DNA from: Rhodococcus opacus
GTDB lineage: Bacteria; Actinomycetota; Actinomycetes; Mycobacteriales; Mycobacteriaceae
Reading direction: 5' to 3'
Assembly (NCBI RefSeq): GCF_012396235.1
Contig: NZ_JAAXPA010000005.1
Coordinates: 1 to 64,000, forward strand
DNA length: 64,000 bases
The position numbers were made by a program, and so were the translations under genes. Positions 17,429 to 26,640 of this stretch are shown in pieces. Below the pieces are notes generated by a model. The model was given only the letters and a program-made list of their open reading frames with translations. It ran no database searches and had not been told where the DNA came from. Numbering within the stretch: the first letter of the stretch is position 1; every line of letters begins with the position of its first letter.

Positions 17429-18823
17429 CTACCCATCCGCGCTGCGTCGCCCGGCGAGAACCGTGTCGCCGAGTTCGTCGCCAGGCTCGCCCCCGGCCGT
17501 AGCCGGCACGGAGCTGGGCGTTGCCGCAGACCGACCGGCCTTCGCCTCGGCTTTCTCTTCTGACTTGTCGATCACCGTCGCGGCGAGGGAGTTTCCGACG
17601 ACGTTGACCGCGGTGCGGGCCATGTCGGCGATGAAGTCCACCCCCAGCAGGAGTGCGACGGCTTCGGCCGGAAGGCCGATGGTGTTACCTGCGGCGATGA
17701 GCACCACGATCGAGGCGGAGGCAACGCCGGCCATGCCCTTGGACAGGATGACCAGCACGCCGACCATCAGCAGCAGGGTGGGGATCGAGGTGTCGACGCC
17801 GTAGGCGTTGGCGAGGAAGACCAGGGCGACTGCCTGGTAGAGGACGGAGCCGTCGGTGTTGAACGAGTAGCCGAGCGGCACGACGAACGAGGTCGTCGAG
17901 CGGCTGACGCCGAGCCCCTCGAGCTTGAGCAGCAGTGGCGCGAGCACTGCCTCGGAGCTGCGGGTGACGAACGCAAGTCCGACCAGATTTCCGATGGCCT
18001 TGAGCATGGTGACGTACTCGACGCGGAAGATCGCGGCGATGATCGGAAAGATGATGCCGAGGATGATCGCCATCCCGACGTAGACGACGGCGAGGAAGCC
18101 GAGCAGGCTCGACAGGTTCCCGAACCCGTAGTGCGCGACGTCGTAGCTGATGAAGCCCAGCACCCCGAGGGGAGCGAGGCGAATGACGTAGCCGACCACC
18201 TTGAACATCGCGTTGGCGAGCGAGTCGAGCACGGACGTCATCGGTTTCGACTGCTCACCGATCGCGGCGAGTGCGACGCCGACGAACCCGGCGAACACGA
18301 TCACTGCCAGCAGATTCCCCTCCGCGAAGGCGGCGAAGACGTTCTTCGGGACAGCGTGCAGGAGTAGTTCGTGGAAGTCGATGCCCTGCTCGAGGGTCTC
18401 GACGGAGGCTTCGTCGGCGCCGGCGACGGGGGCGCCGGAACCGATGTCGAGCAGCTTCGCCAGCGCGACGGCCATCAGCAGGATGATCGTGGTGACGATC
18501 TCGAAGTACAGGATCGCCTTGGCGGCCATGCGCCCGACCTTCTTCGCCGAATCCATGCGCGCGATTCCGAGCACGATGAGCGGGAAGACCAAGGGGACGA
18601 CGATCATCTGAACCAGGTTGAGGAACACGTCGCCGGCCAGTTTGAGTTGCTCGCCGACGGCGGGGGCGAACGTGCCGATGAGTGCGCCGACGCCGACGGC
18701 GATCAGTGACTGCACACCGATCGGCAGCTTCCAGAACTTCCACCACTTGCGTGGTGTGCGAGACGTATCGGCGTTCTCGGGCGCTGTCGCCGAGTCGGCA
18801 GGGATGGCGGGGGATGTCGTCAT
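17429..18823 (-). CDS. Dicarboxylate/amino acid:cation symporter (DAACS family)
   Basis: The 464-residue membrane protein has the DctA/GltP layout: eight helices plus two re-entrant loops. The loops are marked by TRSSEAVLAPL (family Ser-rich SSSAAT), GYSFNTDGSVLYQ (family NMDGT) and DFIADMARTAVNVVGNSLAATVI, which carries the Arg, Thr and Asn of the substrate site. It imports succinate, fumarate, malate, aspartate or glutamate with Na+ or H+. The divergent neighbour is aspartate ammonia-lyase, so aspartate is the most likely substrate. The GntR gene follows 118 bp downstream on the same strand. The C-terminal tail is acidic and Ala/Gly-rich. Confidence 0.9.
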   Translation of the reverse strand: MTTSPAIPADSATAPENADTSRTPRKWWKFWKLPIGVQSLIAVGVGALIGTFAPAVGEQLKLAGDVFLNLVQMIVVPLVFPLIVLGIARMDSAKKVGRMAAKAILYFEIVTTIILLMAVALAKLLDIGSGAPVAGADEASVETLEQGIDFHELLLHAVPKNVFAAFAEGNLLAVIVFAGFVGVALAAIGEQSKPMTSVLDSLANAMFKVVGYVIRLAPLGVLGFISYDVAHYGFGNLSSLLGFLAVVYVGMAIILGIIFPIIAAIFRVEYVTMLKAIGNLVGLAFVTRSSEAVLAPLLLKLEGLGVSRSTTSFVVPLGYSFNTDGSVLYQAVALVFLANAYGVDTSIPTLLLMVGVLVILSKGMAGVASASIVVLIAAGNTIGLPAEAVALLLGVDFIADMARTAVNVVGNSLAATVIDKSEEKAEAKAGRSAATPSSVPATAGGEPGDELGDTVLAGRRSADG

Positions 18824-18831
18824 TCAACGGC

Positions 18832-18845
18832 TCCAATATATTGGA
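18832..18845. promoter_or_regulatory. Perfect 14-bp palindrome TCCAATATATTGGA between symporter and aspA
   Basis: It lies in the 87-bp gap between the divergent symporter and aspA genes, 9 bp from the symporter start. Symmetry, A/T richness in a GC-rich genome, and a degenerate copy at the GntR start make it the best candidate operator for the GntR protein. Confidence 0.65.
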
Positions 18846-18910
18846 TGTGGTGTACTGTGCGACAACAGTGATCGACGTCATAGGCCCTGTCAAGTAGAAC
18901 GGCGAATTAG

Positions 18911-20389
18911 GTGTTGGTGGAAAAGTTGAGCGACAGCGATGTGCGGATCGAGCACGACTCGATCGGAGATCTGGCGGTACCGGCGGCGGCGTACTACGGC
19001 GTCCACACCGCCCGGGCGATGGAGAATTTCGCGATCACCGGGTCCACCATCGGTCAGTACCCGGCACTGGTCGCGGCGTTGGCGACGGTGAAACAGGCTG
19101 CCTGCCTGGCGAACCGGGACCTGGGCCTCCTCGATGACCGGCGGGCCGATGCGATTGTGGCCGCGTGCACGGAGATTCGTAATGGGGCACTGCTCGACCA
19201 GTTTCCGATCGATCCGATCCAGGGCGGAGCGGGCACCTCGTCGAACATGAACGTCAACGAGGTCATCGCGAACCGCGCACTCGAGATCCTGGGGTTCGGA
19301 CGCGGCGCCTACACCGAACTCGACCCCCTCACTCACGTGAACCTGGGGCAGTCCACCAACGATGTGTATCCGACCGCGATCAAACTCGCGCTGGTCGAGC
19401 ATCTCCGACTGTTGATCGCCTCGCTCGGTCGGCTCGCGGAGTCATTCGAGCGCAAGTCGATCGAATTCGACGACATCGTCAAAATGGGTCGCACCCAGCT
19501 GCAGGACGCGGTACCGATGACCCTGGGGCAGGAGTTCGCCGCCTACTCGATCATGCTGAACGAGGACTGCGCCCGGCTCTCCGAGGGAGCGCTTCTGCTG
19601 CTGGAATCGAACCTCGGCGGCACCGCCATCGGCACCGGGATCAACGGCCATCCCGAGTACTCCGCGCTCGCCTGCAACTACCTACGCGAGCTGACCGGTG
19701 AACCGGTCGTCCCGGCCGGCAATCTGATCGAGGCAACCCAGGACTGCGGAGCATTCGTGCAGGTCTCCGGCATCCTCAAACGGGTCGCCGTCAAGTTGTC
19801 CAAGACGTGCAACGATCTGCGGCTCACCTCCTCCGGGCCGACCGCCGGGCTCGGTGAGATCAATCTGCCTCCGGCCCAGGCGGGTTCGTCGATCATGCCC
19901 GGCAAGGTCAACCCGGTCATCCCCGAAATGGTCAACCAGGTCGCGTTCGAGGTGATCGGCAACGATCTGACGGTCACGATGGCCGCCGAGGGCGGGCAAC
20001 TCCAGCTCAACGCGTTCGAACCCGTCATCGTCTACAGTTTGCTGCGCTCCACGACGCACCTGGCCGCGGCATCGGACACCCTGGCTGTGAAGTGCGTCGA
20101 CGGGATCACCGCCAACCGCGACCGCCTCGAGCAGGGTGTTCGGCGCTCGATCGGCATCGTCACCGCGCTCTCGCCGTTCATCGGATATGCCGCCAGCGCG
20201 GATATCGCCAAGAGGGCCCTGGCGACCGGCGCCTACGTCGGCGACCTCGCCGTCGACGACGGTCTGCTCACGCGCGCGCAGGTCGACGACATCCTGTCCC
20301 CCCGTAGACTCGCCGGCCTGCTCACCGCACCCACGGTGGACCGCGAATTCGCCGCACTCGACGATCTCACCGGTGTCGCCGCGCACTGA
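18911..20389 (+). CDS. aspA: Aspartate ammonia-lyase
   Basis: The 492-residue enzyme belongs to the fumarase/aspartase superfamily and converts L-aspartate to fumarate and ammonia. Visible signatures are GTSSNMN (108-114), the HVNLGQSTND block (142-151) and the superfamily motif GSSIMPGKVNP (325-335). GSS with SSNMN and a C-terminal extension fits aspartase better than class II fumarase, though fumarase cannot be fully excluded. The start is GTG 18911, with GTG 18917 as an alternative; the ribosome site is weak. It is divergent from the acidic-substrate symporter and is followed after 87 bp by a CitE-like lyase, so the group likely imports aspartate and feeds fumarate to the TCA cycle. Confidence 0.88.
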   Translation: MLVEKLSDSDVRIEHDSIGDLAVPAAAYYGVHTARAMENFAITGSTIGQYPALVAALATVKQAACLANRDLGLLDDRRADAIVAACTEIRNGALLDQFPIDPIQGGAGTSSNMNVNEVIANRALEILGFGRGAYTELDPLTHVNLGQSTNDVYPTAIKLALVEHLRLLIASLGRLAESFERKSIEFDDIVKMGRTQLQDAVPMTLGQEFAAYSIMLNEDCARLSEGALLLLESNLGGTAIGTGINGHPEYSALACNYLRELTGEPVVPAGNLIEATQDCGAFVQVSGILKRVAVKLSKTCNDLRLTSSGPTAGLGEINLPPAQAGSSIMPGKVNPVIPEMVNQVAFEVIGNDLTVTMAAEGGQLQLNAFEPVIVYSLLRSTTHLAAASDTLAVKCVDGITANRDRLEQGVRRSIGIVTALSPFIGYAASADIAKRALATGAYVGDLAVDDGLLTRAQVDDILSPRRLAGLLTAPTVDREFAALDDLTGVAAH

Positions 20390-20476
20390 TCGACGCATCA
20401 CACCCAGCACCTCGAATGCAGGACAGCGCAGTCCTCGCCCGAGTAGAAGTTCACATCGAGAGGAAACGAGAATCGG

Positions 20477-21316
20477 ATGACCCTCACATCGTCGGCACAA
20501 GCCGCCATTGTCCCCGCGACACATGCGCGCTCCTGGCTTCTGGTCGCGGGCTCACGTCCGGACGAGTTCGCCGCAGCCGCGGACTCGGCGGCAGACGCGG
20601 TGATCTTCGACCTCGAGGATGGTGTCGTTCCGTCCTCGAAAACACAAGCCCGCGACGCCGTCAGACAGTTCCTCGCCGGTGGGGGCACCGGGTGGGTGCG
20701 CATCAACGACGTCACCACCGCGGACTGGACCGCTGATCTGGACGCGATCCGGGGGCTCCCGGGACTGAGTGGTGTGATGCTCGCCAAGACCGAATCCGCG
20801 GACGACATCGATCGCACGGCTGCCGAGCTGCCCCACACCCCGATCCTCGCGCTGGTCGAATCGGCGCGTGGCGTCGAATTCGCCTTCGACATCGCCTCGG
20901 CCGACGCCACGACCCGAATTGCCTTCGGCACCGGAGACTTCCGTCGGGACACCGATGCGGGCGCCGAACCCGGCGCGCTGGCCTACGCGCGGGGACGGCT
21001 CGTCGTCGCCAGTCGGGCGGCCGGCCTCCCCGGTCCCATCGACGGCCCGTGCCTGACCGGCGAACCCGATCTGTCCGAGGCCTTGGCCGTCACCAGGTCG
21101 ATGGGCATGACCGGCAAGCTGTGCATGCACGTCGGTCACACAGTGATCGTCAATCGCGAACTGTCCCCGCTACAGAGCGATGTGGCATGGGCTGCCGAGG
21201 TCATCGCACACCTCGGCGCGCAGGGCGAGAACATCGCCGACGGCAGCGATCGCCCGAAACTCGCCCGTGCCCTGCGAATCACCCACCTGGCCGACGTCTT
21301 CTCGGTGTCGGTCTGA
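20477..21316 (+). CDS. CitE-like HpcH/HpaI-family lyase
   Basis: The 279-residue TIM-barrel protein shows the citE pattern: SWLLVAGSRPDEF at the N-terminus, FDLEDGV (Mg ligand region), ALVESARGVEFA with the catalytic/metal Glu, and GTGDFRRD with the metal Asp. Stand-alone CitE-like proteins cleave malyl-CoA, citramalyl-CoA or related thioesters to acetyl-CoA plus an oxoacid. No citrate lyase alpha or gamma subunits are nearby, so it is not citrate lyase itself. It follows aspA by 87 bp and converges with a LysR gene. Its substrate is not evident from sequence; a link to C4 acids made by aspartase is inference. Confidence 0.83.
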   Translation: MTLTSSAQAAIVPATHARSWLLVAGSRPDEFAAAADSAADAVIFDLEDGVVPSSKTQARDAVRQFLAGGGTGWVRINDVTTADWTADLDAIRGLPGLSGVMLAKTESADDIDRTAAELPHTPILALVESARGVEFAFDIASADATTRIAFGTGDFRRDTDAGAEPGALAYARGRLVVASRAAGLPGPIDGPCLTGEPDLSEALAVTRSMGMTGKLCMHVGHTVIVNRELSPLQSDVAWAAEVIAHLGAQGENIADGSDRPKLARALRITHLADVFSVSV

Positions 21317-21335
21317 GCGTGCCGGCGTGCACCGG

Positions 21336-22226
21336 CTACCCGACCTCCCCGATCACGTCGCGCAGTACCCGCGTGACCGTCTGCACCGCAGGTGAGGGAT
21401 TTGAGTCCTGCCAGGCCATGGCGATGGGGAGGGTGGGGGCGTCGCCGGCGATGGGCAGGTATTCGACGCCGTCCATCGTGAGGTGCGCCGTCGAATCCAC
21501 CACGACGGCCACGCCGACACCGGCGCCGACCATTGCGAGCAGGCTGTACGGGTCGGGCGCCTCGTGCGCAACGACGGGGGCGAATCCCGCTGCCGCGCAC
21601 AGGGCGAGCGTGGCGTCGCGGACCACGGAACCGTGTTCGGCGGGGTAGATCACGAACCGTTCGCTCGCCAATTCCTGCGGCACGACGGCGCCCGCGTCGA
21701 CGAGACGGTGCCCGGCCGGGACCGCCACCATCAGTGCCTCCTCGAGCACGGTGTGGGTGGCGAAGCCCCGCGGGACCGGCAACCCCACGATGCCCATGTC
21801 CAGGGTTCCGCGGGTGAGGGCGTCGAGCACCTCACCCGAGTACATCTGCGGGCGTAGATCGAGTTCGATGCCGGGGTAGGCGTCGGCGAGGGAACGGGCG
21901 AGAACGGACAGCACCGTGTAGCCGCCTGCACCGCCGAAGCCGACGGTCACGCGGCCGGTCTCCCCGGCGGCCGCCGCCTGCGCGATGCCCCGCACGATCC
22001 CGACCTGCGCCTCGATGGTCCGGGCCGGACCCACCAGCGCCTCGCCCGCAGCCGTGAGCCGCACGGAGCGGGTGGTGCGGACGAACAGGTCGGTGCCAAG
22101 TTCCCGTTCGAGGGCCCGCACGGTCTGGCTGAGCGGGGATTGCGCCACATGGAGACGCTCGGCGGCCCGGCCGAAATGCAGTTCTTCCGCGACCGCGAGA
22201 AAGGCGTGCAGGTGACGGAGTTCCAC
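21336..22226 (-). CDS. LysR family transcriptional regulator
   Basis: The 296-residue product has an N-terminal LysR helix-turn-helix (MELRHLHAFLAVAEELHFGRAAERLHVAQSPLS is the family start) and a periplasmic-binding-like effector domain beginning near residue 90. LysR proteins normally activate the divergent neighbour on binding a pathway metabolite. Here that is the MHS transporter/acyl-CoA dehydrogenase/CoA-transferase operon, 141 bp away start to start. In the gap, CTGAAT occurs twice, 18 bp apart (22250 and 22268), which may be part of its binding region. Convergent with the CitE-like gene, 19 bp apart. Confidence 0.9.
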   Translation of the reverse strand: MELRHLHAFLAVAEELHFGRAAERLHVAQSPLSQTVRALERELGTDLFVRTTRSVRLTAAGEALVGPARTIEAQVGIVRGIAQAAAAGETGRVTVGFGGAGGYTVLSVLARSLADAYPGIELDLRPQMYSGEVLDALTRGTLDMGIVGLPVPRGFATHTVLEEALMVAVPAGHRLVDAGAVVPQELASERFVIYPAEHGSVVRDATLALCAAAGFAPVVAHEAPDPYSLLAMVGAGVGVAVVVDSTAHLTMDGVEYLPIAGDAPTLPIAMAWQDSNPSPAVQTVTRVLRDVIGEVG

Positions 22227-22367
22227 GACCCCTCCTCGGAACTATGTGTCTGAATCACCTAAACAAGCTGAATTAAGTCTTGGACTCTACACGGAATCCC
22301 GGCCATAGTGATGCACACCACCCCTACCTCGGTGTGACGCCCAAGAGCACGAAAGTCAGGGAGAACC

Positions 22368-23735
22368 GTGAACCCGATTCCCGGCCGCGACGCGGCACCA
22401 CCCGAATACAGCACCCGGCAGGCCCGCAAGGCCGGTGTCACCGCGTTCGTCGGCACCACCATCGAGTGGTTCGACTTCTACATCTACGGCACCGCCTCCG
22501 CGCTGGTACTGGGCAGGCTGTTCTTCCCCGACGCCTCGCCCGCGGTGGGCACCCTCGCCGCCTTCGCGACGTTCGCGATCGGCTTCGTGGCCCGCCCGCT
22601 CGGCGGGATCGTGTTCGGTCACTTCGGCGACAAGTTCGGCCGCAAGAACGCCGTGATCATCACGCTGATCCTGATGGGGATCGGAACGGTCGGCGTCGGC
22701 TGTCTCCCCACCTACTCGCAGATCGGAATCTGGGCGCCGATCCTCCTCGTCGCGCTCCGCGTGGTCCAGGGCATCGCGATGGGCGGTGAGTGGGGTGGCG
22801 CCGTGCTCATCGCCACCGAATTCGCGCCGCCGAACAAGAAGGTGCTGTACGGCGCGTTCGCGCAGCAGGGATCGCCCGTCGGCAATCTGCTCGCGACCCT
22901 GGCGTTCCTGGCGCTGACATTGTTGTCGGACAGCGTGTTCGAGTCCTGGGGCTGGCGCCTGCCGTTCCTCGCGTCCGCCGCGCTCGTCGTCGTCGCACTG
23001 TACATCCGGCTGCGGATCTCGGAGACACCGGAGATGAAGAAGGCCGTCGTCGCCCAGGAGCGCACCCGGATGCCACTCGTGGAGGTGCTGCGCTCGCATC
23101 CGGTCGAACTCGTCCTCGGCGTCGGTGCCGTGGTCGCGGGTGTCGCCATCACCTACGTGAAAACCACGTTCGCACTCGCCTGGGCCACCGCCGACCTCGG
23201 ATTCGACCGCGGGGACTTCCTACTCGTCATCACGATCGCGCTCGTCGCACAGGTACTCGTGCAGCCGTTCGGCGCCGTGCTGGCCACGAAAATCGATCCG
23301 TCGCGGGCGATCCGGTGGATGCTGCTGCCCGAACTCGTGTTGCTGCCGTTGATGTTCCTCCTCGTGCAGACCGGATCGGTGCCCCTGGCCATGCTCGGCA
23401 TGGTGCTGGCCACCGCACCGCACGCGATGTACTACGCCGCGCTCGCCGGCATCCTCGCCCAGGTCTTCCCGACCAACGTCCGCTACACCGGGATCTCGCT
23501 GTCGTATCAGCTGTCGACGGCAATCTTCGCCGGAACAGCTCCGATGCTCTGCCAGTTCCTGCTCACCCACACCGACTCGATCTGGCCGGTCGTCGCCCTC
23601 GGACTCGGCTACGTCGTGCTCTCGCTCGCCTGCATGACCCTGCTGCTCCGCCGCGGGAAAGCCCGGTCGGGCGGGACCGCCGCCGAGCCCCGTCCCGAAC
23701 AGTCCTCGACCCGGAAAGATGCTGCCCACTCATGA
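22368..23735 (+). CDS. MFS transporter, metabolite:H+ symporter (MHS) type
   Basis: The 455-residue protein has twelve membrane helices and the MHS signatures: EWFDFYIYGTASAL in helix 1, RPLGGIVFGHFGDKFGRK between helices 2 and 3, and GGEWGGAV in helix 5. Relatives carry shikimate, citrate, alpha-ketoglutarate, proline/betaine or aromatic acids with protons. The start is GTG 22368. Its stop overlaps the next start (ATGA), so it is tightly coupled to an acyl-CoA dehydrogenase and a CoA-transferase. This suggests import of an organic acid that is then linked to CoA and oxidised. The actual acid is unknown. Confidence 0.9.
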   Translation: MNPIPGRDAAPPEYSTRQARKAGVTAFVGTTIEWFDFYIYGTASALVLGRLFFPDASPAVGTLAAFATFAIGFVARPLGGIVFGHFGDKFGRKNAVIITLILMGIGTVGVGCLPTYSQIGIWAPILLVALRVVQGIAMGGEWGGAVLIATEFAPPNKKVLYGAFAQQGSPVGNLLATLAFLALTLLSDSVFESWGWRLPFLASAALVVVALYIRLRISETPEMKKAVVAQERTRMPLVEVLRSHPVELVLGVGAVVAGVAITYVKTTFALAWATADLGFDRGDFLLVITIALVAQVLVQPFGAVLATKIDPSRAIRWMLLPELVLLPLMFLLVQTGSVPLAMLGMVLATAPHAMYYAALAGILAQVFPTNVRYTGISLSYQLSTAIFAGTAPMLCQFLLTHTDSIWPVVALGLGYVVLSLACMTLLLRRGKARSGGTAAEPRPEQSSTRKDAAHS

Positions 23736-25447
23736 ATTTCGCTCACACCGATCCCGCCCTGCGCGCCGTCGTCGACCGGTGGACCGCACCGTCCGACCGC
23801 GACAAGCTGAACACCCTGCTCGACCGGCTGGGCGCCGACGCCGGCGGGCGACTCGACGCCCTCGCCGCCACCGCCGACAAGAATCCGCCGGTGCTGCAGC
23901 AGTTCGACCGTGACGGCGAACGCATCGACCGGATCGCCTACCACCCCTCCTACCAGGAACTGTGCCGAGCCGCATACAGCGAATACGGACTGTCGGCACT
24001 GTCGCACCGCGGCGGCCTGCACGGCTGGGACGACGTCCCGCCGCACCTGGTCAAGTACCTCGCGTCGTACGTCTTCGTGCAGGCCGAGTTCGGGTTGGCG
24101 TGCCCGGTGTCGATGACGGATGCCGCCGCCCGCACGCTGCGCATGTTCGGCGACCCGGACGTGTTCGGATCGTGGATCGACGCACTGACGTCGACGGACC
24201 CCGCCGGCGCGATGACCGGCGCGATGTTCATGACCGAACCGCAGGCCGGCACCGACATCGCCCGCACGGAGACCCGGGCCGAGCGTGACGGCGACGCGTG
24301 GCGGCTGACCGGGAAGAAGTGGTTCGCGTCCAATCCCGACGCCGACGTCATCGTGACCCTGGCCCGGTTCCCCGGCGGTGACGACCAGTCCACCCGCGGC
24401 GTCGGAATGTTCATGGTGCCCAAGGTTCTGGCGAACGGCGAGCGCAACAGCTATACGATCGACAGGCTGAAGGACAAGCTCGGCACCCGCTCGATGCCCA
24501 GCGGCGAGGTGTCGCTGACCGGTGCGTACGCCCTTCAGGTGGGCGAACTCGACCGCGGGTTCCGGCAGATGGCCGAGATGGTGAACACCTCGCGGCTGTC
24601 GAACGCGATGCGGTCGAGCGCGCTGATGCGACGAGCCGTGCGCGACGCCGTCGACCACACCCGGGAGCGGGTGGTGTTCGGCAAGGCCCTGTTCGACCAG
24701 CCCCTGATGCGCGCAACCCTGCTGCCGCTCGCGCTCGACGCCGAGGCGGCGCTCGCCCTGGTTGCGTACAGCGCGCAGTGCCTGCAGGCGGCGGACGCCG
24801 GCGACGACTCCGCGGGTGCCCTGATCCGGGTCCTCACCCCGCTCGCGAAGCATTACATCTGCAAACGGGCGCGCGTGGTCACCGGCGAGGCCATGGAGGT
24901 GCGGGGCGGCAACGGCTACATCGAGGAATGGGCCCACGCCCGCCTGGTCCGCGACGCCCACCTGGGGTCGATCTGGGAAGGCTCGAGCAACGTCATCGCC
25001 CTGGACGTGCTGCGGTGCATGCGCAAGCTCGGTGCGCATCACCGGCTGGCGGACACGATGCGCGGCATCCTCGCCGGACTCGGACCCGACTGCGGCCCCG
25101 GCGCCGACGTTCTCCACCGACGCTGGAACGACCTGGTCGCGGAAGGCGACCTGCTGGTCGCCGGAGACGACGACACCGCGCAGGCCGGGTGCGCGCGCTA
25201 CGCGAACGAACTGGCCCGAGCGGCGATGGCCACACTGCTCTACGACCTCGCCGACTTCGCGATCACCGCGGGCAGCGGCTACCGGTCGCTGCTCGTCGCG
25301 AACGCCTACCTGTCCGGCGACACCGGGCACCTCTGTGGGGCGGCCCTCGACCACCTCGGGGCCGTCGTCCACGGCATCGATGTCGCCGCGGAGGCCGCGC
25401 AGGCCGCCGCACCCCGATCCGACTCTGCGACAGGAGTTCTCCTGTGA
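23732..25447 (+). CDS. Acyl-CoA dehydrogenase, long (AidB-like) form
   Basis: The 571-residue flavoenzyme has acyl-CoA dehydrogenase motifs: MFMTEPQAGTD (flavin contact), GKKWFASN, DKLGTRSMPSGEV, and the late region VRGGNGYIEEWAHARLVRDAHLGSIWEGSSNVIALD. The length and the C-terminal extension resemble AidB and adenylyl-type long acyl-CoA dehydrogenases rather than the 380-residue beta-oxidation type. ATG 23732 overlaps the transporter stop, and its own last bases overlap the CoA-transferase GTG. It probably introduces a double bond into an acyl-CoA made by that transferase. The substrate is unknown. Confidence 0.87.
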   Translation: MNFAHTDPALRAVVDRWTAPSDRDKLNTLLDRLGADAGGRLDALAATADKNPPVLQQFDRDGERIDRIAYHPSYQELCRAAYSEYGLSALSHRGGLHGWDDVPPHLVKYLASYVFVQAEFGLACPVSMTDAAARTLRMFGDPDVFGSWIDALTSTDPAGAMTGAMFMTEPQAGTDIARTETRAERDGDAWRLTGKKWFASNPDADVIVTLARFPGGDDQSTRGVGMFMVPKVLANGERNSYTIDRLKDKLGTRSMPSGEVSLTGAYALQVGELDRGFRQMAEMVNTSRLSNAMRSSALMRRAVRDAVDHTRERVVFGKALFDQPLMRATLLPLALDAEAALALVAYSAQCLQAADAGDDSAGALIRVLTPLAKHYICKRARVVTGEAMEVRGGNGYIEEWAHARLVRDAHLGSIWEGSSNVIALDVLRCMRKLGAHHRLADTMRGILAGLGPDCGPGADVLHRRWNDLVAEGDLLVAGDDDTAQAGCARYANELARAAMATLLYDLADFAITAGSGYRSLLVANAYLSGDTGHLCGAALDHLGAVVHGIDVAAEAAQAAAPRSDSATGVLL

Positions 25448-26625
25448 CCACGACCCACACCGGACCGGCGCCCCTCGAGGGGGTGCGGGTGCTGGACCTC
25501 TCCAAGATCCTCGCCGGACCGTACGCCACCATGTCGCTCGCGGACCTCGGCGCCGACGTCACCAAGGTCGAACACCCCGACGGCGGCGACCCGACACGGT
25601 CGTGGGGTCCGCCGTTCGTCGGCCCCGACGCTACGTACTACCTCGCGATCAACCGGGGCAAGAAGTCGGTGACCGTCGACCTCAAATCGGAAGAGGGACA
25701 GGACGTCATCCACCGCATCCTGGAGGAGACCGACGTCGTCGTCGAGAACTTCAAGCCCGGCAGCGGGCTGCAGCGGATCTTCGACTACCGGACGCTGTCC
25801 GAGCGGTACCCGCATCTGGTCGTGCTGCACATCTCCGCGTTTGGGGAGGACGGTCCGCTGCGCGACGAACCGGGTTACGACATGATCGCGCAGGCCGCAG
25901 GCGGACTGATGTCGCTGACCGGTGAGCCGGGCGGGGCGCCGATGAAGGCCGGATTCGCGATGGGGGATCTGGGGGCGGCGCTCTTCGGTCTGATCGGCGT
26001 GCTCGCTGCCCTGGTGGAGCGGTCGCGGACCGGCCGAGGGCAGTACGTGACGACGTCGCTGTTCGAGTGCCAGCTCGCCCTGCACGTGAACTGGGCGACG
26101 AATTACTTCGCGACCGGCGAGCGTCCCGGCGCGCTGGGCTCCGGTCATCCCAATCTCGCTCCGTATCAAGCGTTTCCCGCCAGCGACGGATACTTCGTCG
26201 TCGCGGTGGGCAACGACAATCAGTGGGGGAGCCTGTGCTCGGCGATCGCACGCGAAGACCTGACGACCGACCCGCGATTCGAGCGCAACCGTGACCGCGT
26301 GGCGAATCGCGGCGATCTCGAGCGGGAACTGTCGACGGCCTTCGCGTCGGGCACCGTGGAGCACTGGTGCGACACGCTCACCGCACACGCCGTGCCTGTG
26401 TCACCGATCCGGCATCTCGACGAGATCTACGCCGACCCGCACACTGCGGCACTCGGGATGATCGGCACGGTCGACCACCCGACGCTGGGCAGTCTGCAGC
26501 AGATCGCGTTCCCGGTCAGTTTCTCCGGCGAACGCCCGCATCTTACGTCCGCGCCGCCGGTACTGGGCGCCGACACCGACGCGATCCTCGGTGCCCACCG
26601 GCCGCAGTCGGTGGTCGGCGGGTAG
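25444..26625 (+). CDS. CaiB/BaiF family (class III) CoA-transferase
   Basis: The 393-residue enzyme has family III CoA-transferase features: VRVLDLSKILAGPYATMSLADLGADVTKVEHP at the N-terminus, NRGKKSVTVDLKSEEG, and GYDMIAQAAGGLMSLTGEP, which carries the catalytic Asp (GYD). Such enzymes move CoA between acyl-CoA and a free acid through a mixed anhydride. GTG 25444 overlaps the preceding stop by 4 bp. It is the last gene of the transporter-dehydrogenase operon and presumably activates the imported acid, with succinyl-CoA as a common donor. A paralogue lies at 29058 in the next operon. Confidence 0.9.
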   Translation: MTTTHTGPAPLEGVRVLDLSKILAGPYATMSLADLGADVTKVEHPDGGDPTRSWGPPFVGPDATYYLAINRGKKSVTVDLKSEEGQDVIHRILEETDVVVENFKPGSGLQRIFDYRTLSERYPHLVVLHISAFGEDGPLRDEPGYDMIAQAAGGLMSLTGEPGGAPMKAGFAMGDLGAALFGLIGVLAALVERSRTGRGQYVTTSLFECQLALHVNWATNYFATGERPGALGSGHPNLAPYQAFPASDGYFVVAVGNDNQWGSLCSAIAREDLTTDPRFERNRDRVANRGDLERELSTAFASGTVEHWCDTLTAHAVPVSPIRHLDEIYADPHTAALGMIGTVDHPTLGSLQQIAFPVSFSGERPHLTSAPPVLGADTDAILGAHRPQSVVGG

Positions 26626-26640
26626 ACCCGGCTACCCGCC
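26617..26640. terminator. Bidirectional hairpin overlapping both stop codons
   Basis: GGCGGGTAG (26617-26625) pairs with CTACCCGCC (26632-26640) around a 6-nt loop. The stop codons of the CoA-transferase (plus) and the FadR-type regulator (minus) are both in the stem. Confidence 0.65.

Noticed and set aside
22790..23731. Long in-frame extension of the acyl-CoA dehydrogenase over the transporter gene
   Set aside because: It is the shadow of the transporter. The true start at 23732 overlaps the transporter stop in the usual ATGA way.
23609..25372. A 587-residue minus-strand open frame opposite the acyl-CoA dehydrogenase
   Set aside because: Antisense shadow; the plus-strand gene has full acyl-CoA dehydrogenase motifs and overlapping junctions with its neighbours.
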